Positions 7,720-16,005 of a DNA stretch of 64,000 bases are shown in pieces. How positions within the stretch are numbered: position 1 is the first letter of the stretch; every line of letters starts with the position of its first letter. The translations under genes and the position numbers were made by a program. Origin of the DNA: Thiosocius sp963753845 (lineage in GTDB: Bacteria; Pseudomonadota; Gammaproteobacteria; Chromatiales; Chromatiaceae); contig CAVWEI010000021.1 of assembly GCA_963753845.1 (NCBI GenBank), positions 12,771 to 76,770 of the forward strand, read 5' to 3'. A model generated the notes under the pieces. That model had not been told where the DNA came from, searched no databases, and saw only the letters and a program-made list of their open reading frames with translations.

Positions 7720-9701
7720 ACACGGATGTCATGTCTCAAGTCAGATCGATCGTCAGTTTCGTAACTCGACGACGTAAGGTCGTTGACACCGAACTCGAAC
7801 AGGGGCTGCTGAGGATCGGCATCCTTTCGGCCGTTGTCGTCTATCTTGCGGTCTCGCTGCTTCTGGAGCCGACCGACCTGCATCGGCTGGCGCTGGGTTC
7901 GACCGTGGTGTTCCTGTTCATGGCCTTCGGCCTGATGATATGGATAGCGGCAGGTCCGGCGGACAGCCGGGCGCGAAAGATCGTCGGCATGCTGTGCGAT
8001 CTCGGGGAGACCACCTACGGGCTGTTGCTTTTCGGCACCACCACTTCACCTCTGTACATCGTCTACCTGTGGGTGATCTTCGGGAATGGCTTTCGGTTCG
8101 GCAGGCTCTATCTGGTCCTGTCCGCGGCCCTGAGCACCATCGGCTTCGGCCTGGTGATTACCGTCAATCCCTACTGGCACGAACACCTGCCGCTCGGCAT
8201 GGGTCTGCTGCTCGGCCTGGTGGTACTGCCCGCCTATGCGGCCATGCTGCTCGCCCGCCTGGATCAGGCCAGGCAACAGGCGGTCGAGGCCAGTCAGGCC
8301 AAGTCGCGCTTCCTCGCCACCATGAGCCACGAACTGCGCACGCCACTCAACGGCGTGATCGGCATTGCCGACCTGCTGCGCGCCACGCCGCTCAATCGGG
8401 AGCAGGAGGACTATGCGCGCACCATCAGTGTATCTGCCGCCAGCCTGCTCGCCCTGATCGACGATGTGCTGGATATCTCCAAGGTTGAAGCCGGCAAGAT
8501 GTCCCTCGAAGAGGTCGACTTCGATCTGCACCGGCTGGTCGGCAATACCGCCAAGATGATGTCCGCGCCGGCCAGGAGCAAGGGCCTGCGCTTCAACTAC
8601 CGGATTTCGCCGGAACTGCCTTACGCGCTGCATGGCAGTGAACACCATCTGCAACAGATCCTGGTCAACCTCGTAAGCAACGCGATCAAGTTCACCGAGC
8701 AGGGGCATGTAGAACTGACGGCGAGCCTCGCGGCGCAGCGACCGGGTACAGGCGCCACCTGGATCCGGTTCGAGGTCACAGACACCGGTATCGGCATCTC
8801 GAAGGACGCCCAGGAGCGGATCTTCGAGCGTTTTACCCAGGCAGATGACTCCACCACCCGGCGGTATGGCGGGAGCGGCCTGGGGGTTACGATCAGCAAG
8901 CAGCTGGCGGAGTTGCTCGGTGGTGAGATCGGCGTCGTCAGTGAACTTGGCGAGGGCAGTACCTTCTGGCTGGAGCTGCCTTTCAGGGTGGTAACGGATG
9001 CCGCGGCCAGGAAGACCGAGAGCCTGACGCTGGCCGAAAGCCGGGTGCTGGTGGTGACCGGCGATCATGCCGAAAGCAGCCGGGTGATGAAACTGCTTCC
9101 GGCATGGGGTGTGTCGGCCCAGCAACGCGAGGGCACGGCGCAGGCCATTGCCGAGCTGGTCAATGCCGCCAACCAGGGTCTGCCCTACAACACCGTCATC
9201 GTCGATACGCGCGGGTCGAGGTCGGATCCGCTGCAGCTGCTGCGCACGATCAAACACGACAGCCTGCTGCAGGATCTGGCACTGGTGCTGATCTCTCCGC
9301 CTCTGCCGGAGCCGGACTGGAAGCAGCGCATGCTCGACACTGGTTTCGCTGCGGTCCTGGTTACGCCGTTCGACAAGACGCTGTTGTTCAACGCGCTGCA
9401 TTCGGTGGCCGTCAGCACCGTTGAAGATCCCGCGGGTGGCCAATTTCATCGACCACTACGCGCGCGACCGCAGAGTGCTGCAGCCACTCGAGATCCTGGT
9501 TGCCGAGGACAACGAGACCAACCAGAAGGTGGTGTGCGGCATACTGGAAAAGGCCGGGCATCGCGTCTACCTGGTCGAGAATGGCGAGCAGGCCCTGGAT
9601 GCGCTGGATACTCACCGATTCGACATTGCATTGTTCGACCTGCAGATGCCGGTCATGGACGGTCTCGAGGCCCTGAAGATCTACCGTTTCACGCACCATG
9701 A
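7716..9701 (+). CDS. rpfC: RpfC-like hybrid sensor kinase, N-terminal part (frame broken near 9434)
   Basis: Meaningful to about residue 573 (position 9435); the remaining residues are out-of-frame translation ending at an accidental stop. Domains: about five or six membrane spans (residues 30-185) as in RpfC sensors; HisKA with SHELRTPLNG (phospho-His about residue 205); HATPase_c with NLVSNAIKFTE, DTGIGI and GSGLGV; then a degenerate receiver (about 440-570) lacking the phospho-acceptor signature. The true receiver and Hpt domains continue in the +1 frame from 9421. Removing one G from GGG at 9434-9436 restores one protein of about 860 residues. It would detect the DSF fatty-acid signal made by RpfF and signal to RpfG. 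Confidence 0.85.
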   Translation: MNTDVMSQVRSIVSFVTRRRKVVDTELEQGLLRIGILSAVVVYLAVSLLLEPTDLHRLALGSTVVFLFMAFGLMIWIAAGPADSRARKIVGMLCDLGETTYGLLLFGTTTSPLYIVYLWVIFGNGFRFGRLYLVLSAALSTIGFGLVITVNPYWHEHLPLGMGLLLGLVVLPAYAAMLLARLDQARQQAVEASQAKSRFLATMSHELRTPLNGVIGIADLLRATPLNREQEDYARTISVSAASLLALIDDVLDISKVEAGKMSLEEVDFDLHRLVGNTAKMMSAPARSKGLRFNYRISPELPYALHGSEHHLQQILVNLVSNAIKFTEQGHVELTASLAAQRPGTGATWIRFEVTDTGIGISKDAQERIFERFTQADDSTTRRYGGSGLGVTISKQLAELLGGEIGVVSELGEGSTFWLELPFRVVTDAAARKTESLTLAESRVLVVTGDHAESSRVMKLLPAWGVSAQQREGTAQAIAELVNAANQGLPYNTVIVDTRGSRSDPLQLLRTIKHDSLLQDLALVLISPPLPEPDWKQRMLDTGFAAVLVTPFDKTLLFNALHSVAVSTVEDPAGGQFHRPLRARPQSAAATRDPGCRGQRDQPEGGVRHTGKGRASRLPGREWRAGPGCAGYSPIRHCIVRPADAGHGRSRGPEDLPFHAP

Positions 9702-10302
9702 CGGGCAGAGGATCCCGGTGGTCATGCTGTCGGCCGACGTGACGCCGGAGGCGCGCGCCGAGTGCATCGAGGTGGGTGCGGCTGCCTTCATCTCCAAGCC
9801 GGTTCGGGCCCGAACGCTGCTCGAATCACTCAGCAGCGTGGTGCACCAGGACGACGGGCCCCAGGCTGCAGGCGATGGGGCGTCGCCCGGTGCCGCCGCG
9901 TCCGCCGACAGTCCACCGCCATCTCGCGGGAACACAGAAATCCTCGACCGTCAGGCCCTGCGCGATCTGGAAGATCTCGGCGGCGGCCTGGAATTCGTCG
10001 CCGATCTGGCCGATGGCTTCGTCAGGGACGCCGAGAACCTGTTCGAGCAACTGGGCAAATCGATCGCCGAGCGCGCCCTGCGGCAGTTCCGCGATCAGTC
10101 ACACGCGCTCAAGGGCAGCGCCGGCAGCATCGGTGCCCGCCGGCTGCACGAACTCAGCGGCCATGCCTGCAGGATCAGCGACCGTGATTTCGTCCGTATC
10201 GCGCCAATGGCCGTGTCCGAGATGCGCTCGGTACTGGCCGAAACCGAGGCTGCCCTTAAGCGCTATATCAGTGAACGGCAAGACCAGGTCTCTCGTAACT
10301 GA
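9421..10302 (+). CDS. rpfC: RpfC-like hybrid sensor kinase, C-terminal part (receiver and Hpt)
   Basis: Continuation of the kinase in the +1 frame. It contains a complete receiver (LEILVAEDNETNQ; phospho-acceptor in ALFDLQMPVMDG; PVVMLSAD; FISKPV) and a C-terminal Hpt domain with HALKGSAGSIG carrying the phospho-His. The only start is a TTG at 9421 with no ribosome binding site, inside the coding sequence of the first part, so independent translation is unlikely. The fragment is best read as the 3' half of one gene separated by a single-base insertion (real mutation or sequence error). The last 35 bases overlap the convergent rpfF gene. Confidence 0.82.
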   Translation: MKIPRVANFIDHYARDRRVLQPLEILVAEDNETNQKVVCGILEKAGHRVYLVENGEQALDALDTHRFDIALFDLQMPVMDGLEALKIYRFTHHDGQRIPVVMLSADVTPEARAECIEVGAAAFISKPVRARTLLESLSSVVHQDDGPQAAGDGASPGAAASADSPPPSRGNTEILDRQALRDLEDLGGGLEFVADLADGFVRDAENLFEQLGKSIAERALRQFRDQSHALKGSAGSIGARRLHELSGHACRISDRDFVRIAPMAVSEMRSVLAETEAALKRYISERQDQVSRN

Positions 10303-11209
10303 TTGAAAGAGCAGTACTTGTCGGTACGACCGCCGGTTGCTGCGGTTGCTGGGCACAGACCCTGTTCTGCGAACGGACCAGGCGGTCGACGATTCTCAAG
10401 TCGCGCTCTTTCAATTGCAGCGCGGTATCCACCCAGATCAGTGCGATCTCTTCCAACTCCTGGTAAGTGACCGGGTTTACGGTCTTACGGACCCGCTGCA
10501 TCGCCATCGCCGTATTCGGTGAGCGGCGCTGCCGGTTGGCAATGTACTCGCGTACAGCCGCTTCACCCTGGCCGGGTTCGGTCAGGATGTCGATCATCCC
10601 CAGTTCGTGCAGTTCTTCGGTGCGCCACGTCTTGCCGCTGAGGATCACGCGCTCGGCCTCGTTGGCGCCGAGCCGGCGAGACAGGAAGCTGTATGCGCCC
10701 ATACCCGGAAACAGATTGAACAGTACCTCCGGCAGGCCCATCTGTACGCCGCGCTCGGCAACGATTATGTTGGCCGCCAGGGCGCCCTCCATGCCGCCAC
10801 CGAGTGCTGTTCCCTGGATCAGACTGATGGTGGTGAGCGGCAGGTCGTAGCCTGTGTATACTTTGTACAATGCGTCTATGCAGGCCCTTGCATAGCTTTC
10901 CAGTCCCAGCCTGTCGCGCGAATCGATCATCCGTCTGAACAGGCCAAGATCGCCTCCGAGGTTGAAGATGTCGGGCACCCTGGATGCGAACACGGCAAAG
11001 TGAGGACGTTCCTGCAGCTTGGCTGGCGTTACACCGAGTTCCGTCAGGCGGTCTTTCAATTCAATCACCTCCGACAGCAGATGCGGATTGAAGCAGGGGC
11101 GAGGTCGCGGGTTCATGTAGCACCAGACGGTTCCCTCGTCCTTGTTCCATTCGACTTCCAGTTGCTCGAATGATGGGGTGTTGTTTGCCAGGATCCGGTC
11201 GGTAGACAT
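10268..11209 (-). CDS. rpfF: RpfF: diffusible signal factor (DSF) synthase
   Basis: 313 residues of the crotonase fold. From the ATG at 11209 (GAGG 9 nt upstream) the two catalytic glutamates fall at E141 (GGGMEGALAAN) and E161 (GLPEVLFNLFPGMGAYS), exactly the positions known for Xanthomonas RpfF. The LFPGMGAYS stretch separates RpfF from ordinary enoyl-CoA hydratases. RpfF proteins act as acyl-ACP thioesterase and dehydratase to make cis-2-unsaturated fatty-acid signals. The gene converges on rpfC with a 35-bp 3' overlap. The C-terminal 30 residues are low-complexity (QQPQQPAVVP) and look non-conserved. Confidence 0.93.
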   Translation of the reverse strand: MSTDRILANNTPSFEQLEVEWNKDEGTVWCYMNPRPRPCFNPHLLSEVIELKDRLTELGVTPAKLQERPHFAVFASRVPDIFNLGGDLGLFRRMIDSRDRLGLESYARACIDALYKVYTGYDLPLTTISLIQGTALGGGMEGALAANIIVAERGVQMGLPEVLFNLFPGMGAYSFLSRRLGANEAERVILSGKTWRTEELHELGMIDILTEPGQGEAAVREYIANRQRRSPNTAMAMQRVRKTVNPVTYQELEEIALIWVDTALQLKERDLRIVDRLVRSQNRVCAQQPQQPAVVPTSTALSISYERPGLAVH

Positions 11210-11532
11210 GTTGATTTTCCTCGGGGCTGCTAGGGAAATGAAAAACAGGTTGTGCACCTGCATGGCCAGAATACGGATAATCGATTCTGCTTCTCAACGG
11301 CAATTTTGCCTTTAATTTAGTTCCGTTTGATCCACGGTGGACGGCGAGGCTTCCGGGTCCTGCTGTCCAGTAGCGGCGCCGCACAAAACTGCTAATCGGC
11401 GAACTGCCGGACAGTTGTACACAGTTTGCCCGGCTGGCCGGGATGCCACCGTTTGGGATCCGGATTCTGGTCCTATCCCTTGTGTCGGCGGAAATGCAGG
11501 AAAATGCAGTGAGCAGAGCTCGGGGTGCGAGG
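11210..11532. other. rpfF upstream region
   Basis: 323 bp between the DMT gene and rpfF, both on the minus strand. No gene with a start and ribosome binding site. CCGGATTCTGG at about 11459-11469 matches a string upstream of rpfG. No intrinsic terminator is obvious after the DMT gene. Confidence 0.4.
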
Positions 11533-12405
11533 TCACAGGCTGATGGTGGCGACGCCGGCCACCATGAGTGCCCCGGCCAGCAGGTGCCGCCCGAGATGTC
11601 TTTCACCAAACAGCATGGCGCCATACAGCATGCCGAACAGCAGACTGGTGCGCTTTGCCGCGATCATGTAGGCGGCCTCGACCTGGGCCAGGGCCATGAA
11701 GTGGGTGACTACCATCACCGCCATGAACCCGGCCACGACAAGCAGCGGGACAGTGCCGTAGCGGCCGACCCGCAGCGCCTGCGGGTGGGTGATGGCCACC
11801 AGCGCCAGGGTGATCCAGCCGAGTACCGCGAAATAGAACGCACCGAACTGGTCGGGTGGCATCCATTGCATGGCGGCCTTGCCACCGACGGAGGTCACCG
11901 CATAGATCGCAGCAGCCGCCAGCATCAGGCGCGACCCAGGATTCACCACAATGGCGTTCAGTGGGGCGAGCAGCGTGCGCAGGGTAAGCCGGGCAGTGTG
12001 CTCGAAATTCAGCAGCCAGGAGCCTGCGACCACCAGCAGGATGCCAAACAGCCCGGGTCCGCTGACCTTCTCGCCGAGCACCAGCCAACCGGTTGCGACG
12101 ACCAGCACCGGGGTGAAGGCCAGATAGGGAACGGTCACGGCGAGCGGATAGTCCCGGATGGCACGCATGTACATCAGCATGGCGGCGATCTCCAGCGGCA
12201 TAATCAGCGCCAGCCAGCCCCAGAACTGCAGCGGCAGGGGCGCCAGATCGAATGTGACTACCCAGGGTGTCAGCATCACTCCGCTCAGCCCGAGACGAAC
12301 CACGACCATCTCGCGTGCACCGGCCGACTGCAGCCAGTACTTGGAGGCCGCATCCGAGGTCGCGAGGCAGAACGCGCAAATCAGGCTGAGTGTGAGCCAG
12401 TGCAA
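11533..12405 (-). CDS. DMT-superfamily (EamA) transporter
   Basis: 290 residues with about ten hydrophobic spans arranged as two EamA repeats (roughly 5-135 and 155-290). The second repeat ends with the typical KRTSLLFGMLYGAMLFGE stretch. Family members export amino acids or other metabolites by exchange with protons; the substrate cannot be told from sequence. The ATG at 12405 gives a span beginning within the first ten residues, as usual for the family. It is transcribed away from the TRAP operon. A link to rpfF downstream on the same strand is possible but 323 bp of spacer argues against one operon. Confidence 0.85.
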   Translation of the reverse strand: MHWLTLSLICAFCLATSDAASKYWLQSAGAREMVVVRLGLSGVMLTPWVVTFDLAPLPLQFWGWLALIMPLEIAAMLMYMRAIRDYPLAVTVPYLAFTPVLVVATGWLVLGEKVSGPGLFGILLVVAGSWLLNFEHTARLTLRTLLAPLNAIVVNPGSRLMLAAAAIYAVTSVGGKAAMQWMPPDQFGAFYFAVLGWITLALVAITHPQALRVGRYGTVPLLVVAGFMAVMVVTHFMALAQVEAAYMIAAKRTSLLFGMLYGAMLFGERHLGRHLLAGALMVAGVATISL

Positions 12406-12600
12406 GGTGTGTCTACCGTGATCGGAGGCGTGGCGGGATTCCAGTTCGGTCGGGGTGCCGGCTCCCTGCCGGTGGGTGGCCGGCCACTCAGTCCGGGCGG
12501 CAAATGGGTGGATTTCCAGTCATTCGGGGCCCTGCGCTGGGTCGGGATCGTTCAGATATTGAGTTTGTAAAACAAAAACTTAGCTTTTACCAGCTATGAT

Positions 12601-12616
12601 TGGCACCACCGTTGCA
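12601..12616 (+). promoter_or_regulatory. Sigma-54 promoter for the TRAP operon
   Basis: TGGCACC-N4-TTGCA: GG at 12602-12603 and GC at 12614-12615, the exact -24/-12 spacing, matching the RpoN consensus almost perfectly. Expected start about 12627, 56 bases before the dctP ATG. C4-dicarboxylate TRAP operons are classically driven by DctB/DctD with RpoN; no dctBD is in the window. Confidence 0.85.
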
Positions 12617-12682
12617 GCGGTACTCCGGCTATCATTCAAAGCGGGACCACCCGCAGTCATTATCGAGTAAGGAGAGAGATCC

Positions 12683-13684
12683 ATGCGCAAGCAACTTATT
12701 GGCCTGGCTGTAACTGCCGCCCTGGCCGTTTCGGCCGCCCCCGCGCTCGCCACCTGCGAGCCCGGTGAAATCGTGATCAAGTTCAGTCACGTAACCAATA
12801 CCGACAAGCATCCCAAAGGCATCGCCGCGGCACTGCTGGAAAAGCGGGTCAACGCAGAGATGAACGGAAAGGCCTGCATGGAGGTATTCCCGAACTCGAC
12901 CCTTTACGACGACAAGAAGGTACTGGAGGCGATGCTCAACGGCGACGTGCAGCTGGCCGCGCCTTCGCTGTCCAAGTTCGAAACCTTCACCAAGAAATAC
13001 CGCATTTTCGACCTGCCGTTCGTCTTCAAGGATGTCGCCGCGGTTGACCGCTTTCAGAATTCTCCGGACGGCGAGAAACTGCTCAATTCCATGAACCGTC
13101 GTGGTCTCAAGGGGCTTGCTTTCTGGCACAACGGCATGAAGCAGATGTCGGCCAACGTACCGTTGATCCTGCCTGAAGACGCCAAAGGCCTTAAATTCAG
13201 GGTTCAGGCGTCGGATGTGCTGGTTGCACAGTTCGAGCAGCTCGGCGCCTCGCCGCAGAAGATGTCGTTCAAGGAGGTCTACGGCGGACTGCAGACCAAG
13301 GTCATCGACGGCCAGGAAAACACCTGGTCAAATATTTACGGGAAGAAATTCTTCGAGGTGCAGGACGGCACCACCGAAACCAACCACGGCATCCTCGACT
13401 ATCTGCTGGTGACTTCGACGAAGTGGTGGGATGGCCTGCCAGACGACGTCCGGACCCAGTTGGCGTCCATCATCAAGGAAGTGACCGCGGAGCGTAACGA
13501 CGAGTCGACCAAGGTCAACAACAACAACAAGCAAAACATCATCGATGCGGGTGGTGTCGTGCGTACCTTGACGCCAGAGCAACGTCAGGTGTGGGTAGAG
13601 GCGATGAAGCCCGTGTGGATCATGTTCGAAGGCGACATCGGTGCCGACGTGATGGAAGCCGCGCTCAAGGCAAACGACGGCTGA
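12683..13684 (+). CDS. dctP: TRAP transporter periplasmic solute-binding protein DctP
   Basis: 333 residues with a Sec signal peptide (cleavage near ALA-TCEP, residue 24). The DctP fold is shown by FSHVTNTDKHPKG at the N-terminus, FDLPFVFKD, and the carboxylate-binding segment GLKFRVQASDVLVAQF (with the key Arg) followed by KEVYGGLQTKVIDGQENTW. AAGGAG lies 10 nt before the ATG. It delivers a C4-dicarboxylate or similar organic acid to the DctQM membrane complex encoded next. A strong sigma-54 promoter precedes it, and hairpins in the 231-bp gap to dctQ probably give more binding protein than membrane subunits. Confidence 0.94.
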   Translation: MRKQLIGLAVTAALAVSAAPALATCEPGEIVIKFSHVTNTDKHPKGIAAALLEKRVNAEMNGKACMEVFPNSTLYDDKKVLEAMLNGDVQLAAPSLSKFETFTKKYRIFDLPFVFKDVAAVDRFQNSPDGEKLLNSMNRRGLKGLAFWHNGMKQMSANVPLILPEDAKGLKFRVQASDVLVAQFEQLGASPQKMSFKEVYGGLQTKVIDGQENTWSNIYGKKFFEVQDGTTETNHGILDYLLVTSTKWWDGLPDDVRTQLASIIKEVTAERNDESTKVNNNNKQNIIDAGGVVRTLTPEQRQVWVEAMKPVWIMFEGDIGADVMEAALKANDG

Positions 13685-13711
13685 TTGGCAAGCCTGTGAA
13701 AGGTGGCATAT

Positions 13712-13821
13712 CGGCCCCACAAGGGCCGGTAGCCGCCAAATACAATAATAATCACTCCGATGTGGCCAACAAGCGAGGGTGAGTCGAGCAGGAACCTTTG
13801 ACGCCGGCCCTGGAGGCCGGC
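13712..13821 (+). terminator. Hairpins between dctP and dctQ
   Basis: Two stems, CGGCCC-N5-GGGCCG (13712-13728) and GCCGGCC-N5-GGCCGGC (13803-13821). The second is followed by AGTGTTTTG, a weak T-run, so partial termination or 3'-end protection of dctP mRNA is likely. Confidence 0.5.
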
Positions 13822-13915
13822 AGTGTTTTGCGAGTCTGACCTGCGGCCGGCAGGCTGCCTTATTTTTCCTACACTTAAAGTTCGTGGTACTGATCGCCAA
13901 TCCCCGGGGGGAGAG

Positions 13916-14581
13916 ATGCTCGTAGAACCAACAACAAGATTCGGCAGGTTGACCGATACCATCGAAGAAACAAGCATTGCCATCTGCCTGGGTCTTATGA
14001 CGATCATCACCTTTGTCAACGTCGTGGCGCGTTACCTGTTTGAGGCCAATATCCTCTGGGCCCTGGAGGTCACCGTCTTCCTGTTCGCATGGCTGGTGCT
14101 GATGGGGATGTCTTATGGTGTGAAGAAGCATGTCCACATCGGTGTCGATGTGGTGATCAATGCGGTGTCCCCCGGAGCGAAAAAGCTTCTGGCGATGGTG
14201 GCGGTTTCTCTTTCACTGCTGTTTTCTGTGCTGTTGCTGATCGGGGCCTGGAATTACTGGTATCCGTTTGCAACCGAGCGTGCCTGGATGGAGACGGACG
14301 ATATCCCGATAGCCGACTCCCTGCAGTTTCTCGCCACATACATGAACGAGGGGGAGCGATACTCGAAGCTGCCCCGCTGGATTCCGTACATGGCATTGCC
14401 GCTTGGTGCGGCCCTGCTGGCCTATCGCTTCGCTCAAGTGGCCTGGCAGGTGTTCACAGGCCGGATCGATTCAATCATTGCCAGCCACGAGGCCGAGGAA
14501 CTCATGGAAGAACTGGAGATGAACAGCCCTCACTCGGAGCCTCCGGCGACCGGGTCCGATACCGACCGGAAGGGGGGCTGA
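13916..14581 (+). CDS. dctQ: TRAP transporter small membrane subunit DctQ
   Basis: 221 residues from the ATG at 13916, preceded by GGGGAGAG; an upstream extension of 31 codons has no ribosome binding site. Four membrane spans (about 20-42, 57-78, 97-118, 160-185) with the family motif VARYLFEANILWALEVTVFLFAW split across the second span and a KKHVHIGVDV loop. The insert between spans three and four (WMETDDIPIADSLQFLATY) is typical of larger DctQ proteins. It pairs with DctM to form the Na+-coupled permease. dctM starts 3 bp after its stop. Confidence 0.92.
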   Translation: MLVEPTTRFGRLTDTIEETSIAICLGLMTIITFVNVVARYLFEANILWALEVTVFLFAWLVLMGMSYGVKKHVHIGVDVVINAVSPGAKKLLAMVAVSLSLLFSVLLLIGAWNYWYPFATERAWMETDDIPIADSLQFLATYMNEGERYSKLPRWIPYMALPLGAALLAYRFAQVAWQVFTGRIDSIIASHEAEELMEELEMNSPHSEPPATGSDTDRKGG

Positions 14582-14584
14582 GAC

Positions 14585-15952
14585 ATGGAACTTGCCATTC
14601 TCTTTGGCATGGTCATCGCCATGATGCTGATCGGTGTGCCGATTGCCGTGGCTCTGGGCCTGTCCAGTATCTTCTTCCTGATGCTGTTTTCACATGACGC
14701 CTCGCTGGCATCTGTCGCACAGACGCTGTTTTCGGCCTTCGAAGGCCATTACACCCTGCTCGCTATCCCGTTCTTCATACTGGCATCGGTTTTCATGTCC
14801 ACGGGTGGAGTGGCAGCGCGCATCATTCGCTTTGCGATTGCCATGGTGGGTTCGTTCCGTGGCGGCCTGGCGATTGCTTCGGTGTTCGCCTGCATGCTGT
14901 TCGCGGCATTGTCCGGATCTTCACCTGCAACCGTGGTGGCAATCGGTTCGATAGTTATCGCCGGCATGATCAGCGTTGGCTATACACGCGAGTTTGCGGC
15001 AGGCGTGATCTGTAACGCGGGTACCCTGGGCATCCTGATACCACCTTCGATCGTTATGGTGGTCTATGCGGCCGCCACCGATGTCTCGGTTGGCCGGATG
15101 TTCCTGGCTGGGGTGTTTCCCGGTCTGCTGGCCGGCCTGATGCTGATGACTGCGATCTATGTGGTGGCGCGGATTAAGAACCTGCCTGCACAGCCCTGGG
15201 CCGGTTGGGGTGAGGTCTTCGACTCGGCGCGCGATGCGTCCTGGGGGCTGATGCTGATCGTGATCATCCTCGGGGGTATCTATGGCGGGATCTTCACGCC
15301 GACCGAGGCGGCCGCCGTGGCAGCCGTGTATGCGTTCCTGATAGCGAATCTGGTGTACCGCGACATGGGGCCACTGAAGGCGGGAGTTGGGAATATCGCG
15401 ACCTTGCCGTTGCGCGCAGTTTCGATGTTCTGGCATCGCGATACCAAGCATGCGCTGTTCGAGGCCGGCAAGCTCACCATTATGCTGTTGTTCATCATCG
15501 CGAACGCACTGATCCTGAAACACGTGCTGACGGAAGAGCGTCTGCCGCAGATGATCACGGAGATGATGTTGTCAGCGGGCCTGGGCCCAATTGCCTTCCT
15601 GATCGTGGTCAACGTGCTGTTGCTGATTGGTGGTCAGTTCATGGAGCCGTCAGGTCTGCTGATCATCGTTGCGCCGCTGGTTTTCCCGATTGCCATGACA
15701 CTGGGCATCGACCCGATCCATCTCGGAATCATCATGGTGGTGAACATGGAGATCGGAATGATCACCCCGCCGGTTGGCCTGAACCTGTTCGTTACTGCGG
15801 GTGTGGCTCAGATGTCGGTCACCAGCGTAATCAGGGCGGCCCTGCCGTGGGTGGCGATCATGTTCCTGTTCCTGATCATCGTTACCTACGTGCCCTTCGT
15901 GTCGACCTGGCTGCCGACTACCCTGATGGGGCCTGAGATCCTCACCAAGTAG
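14585..15952 (+). CDS. dctM: TRAP transporter large permease DctM
   Basis: 455 residues, about twelve membrane spans. DctM hallmarks: PFFILASVFMSTGGVAARI, FAALSGSSPATVVAIGSI, GILIPPSIVMVVYA, FTPTEAAAVAAVYA, LGIIMVVNMEIGMITPPVGLNLFV. These helices carry the substrate and sodium transport path. The start is the ATG at 14585, right after dctQ, with GGGGG upstream. It is the last gene of dctPQM and is followed by a terminator. An insert of about 40 residues after the YAFLIANLVYRD segment (VGNIATLPLRAVSMFW) is longer than in many family members. Confidence 0.94.
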   Translation: MELAILFGMVIAMMLIGVPIAVALGLSSIFFLMLFSHDASLASVAQTLFSAFEGHYTLLAIPFFILASVFMSTGGVAARIIRFAIAMVGSFRGGLAIASVFACMLFAALSGSSPATVVAIGSIVIAGMISVGYTREFAAGVICNAGTLGILIPPSIVMVVYAAATDVSVGRMFLAGVFPGLLAGLMLMTAIYVVARIKNLPAQPWAGWGEVFDSARDASWGLMLIVIILGGIYGGIFTPTEAAAVAAVYAFLIANLVYRDMGPLKAGVGNIATLPLRAVSMFWHRDTKHALFEAGKLTIMLLFIIANALILKHVLTEERLPQMITEMMLSAGLGPIAFLIVVNVLLLIGGQFMEPSGLLIIVAPLVFPIAMTLGIDPIHLGIIMVVNMEIGMITPPVGLNLFVTAGVAQMSVTSVIRAALPWVAIMFLFLIIVTYVPFVSTWLPTTLMGPEILTK

Positions 15953-15975
15953 TACGAGGGAGCAACCGCTTGAAG

Positions 15976-16000
15976 AGCCCGGCCAGTTATGAGCCGGGCT
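15976..16000 (+). terminator. Terminator after dctM
   Basis: AGCCCGGC, 9-nt loop, GCCGGGCT, then GTTTGT. It may also serve the convergent pentapeptide-repeat gene ending at 16006. Confidence 0.75.
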
Positions 16001-16005
16001 GTTTG

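Noticed and set aside
8046..9449. 467-codon frame antisense to the RpfC-like kinase
   Set aside because: Long antisense frames are common in GC-rich DNA; no domain, and the sense strand has all kinase motifs.
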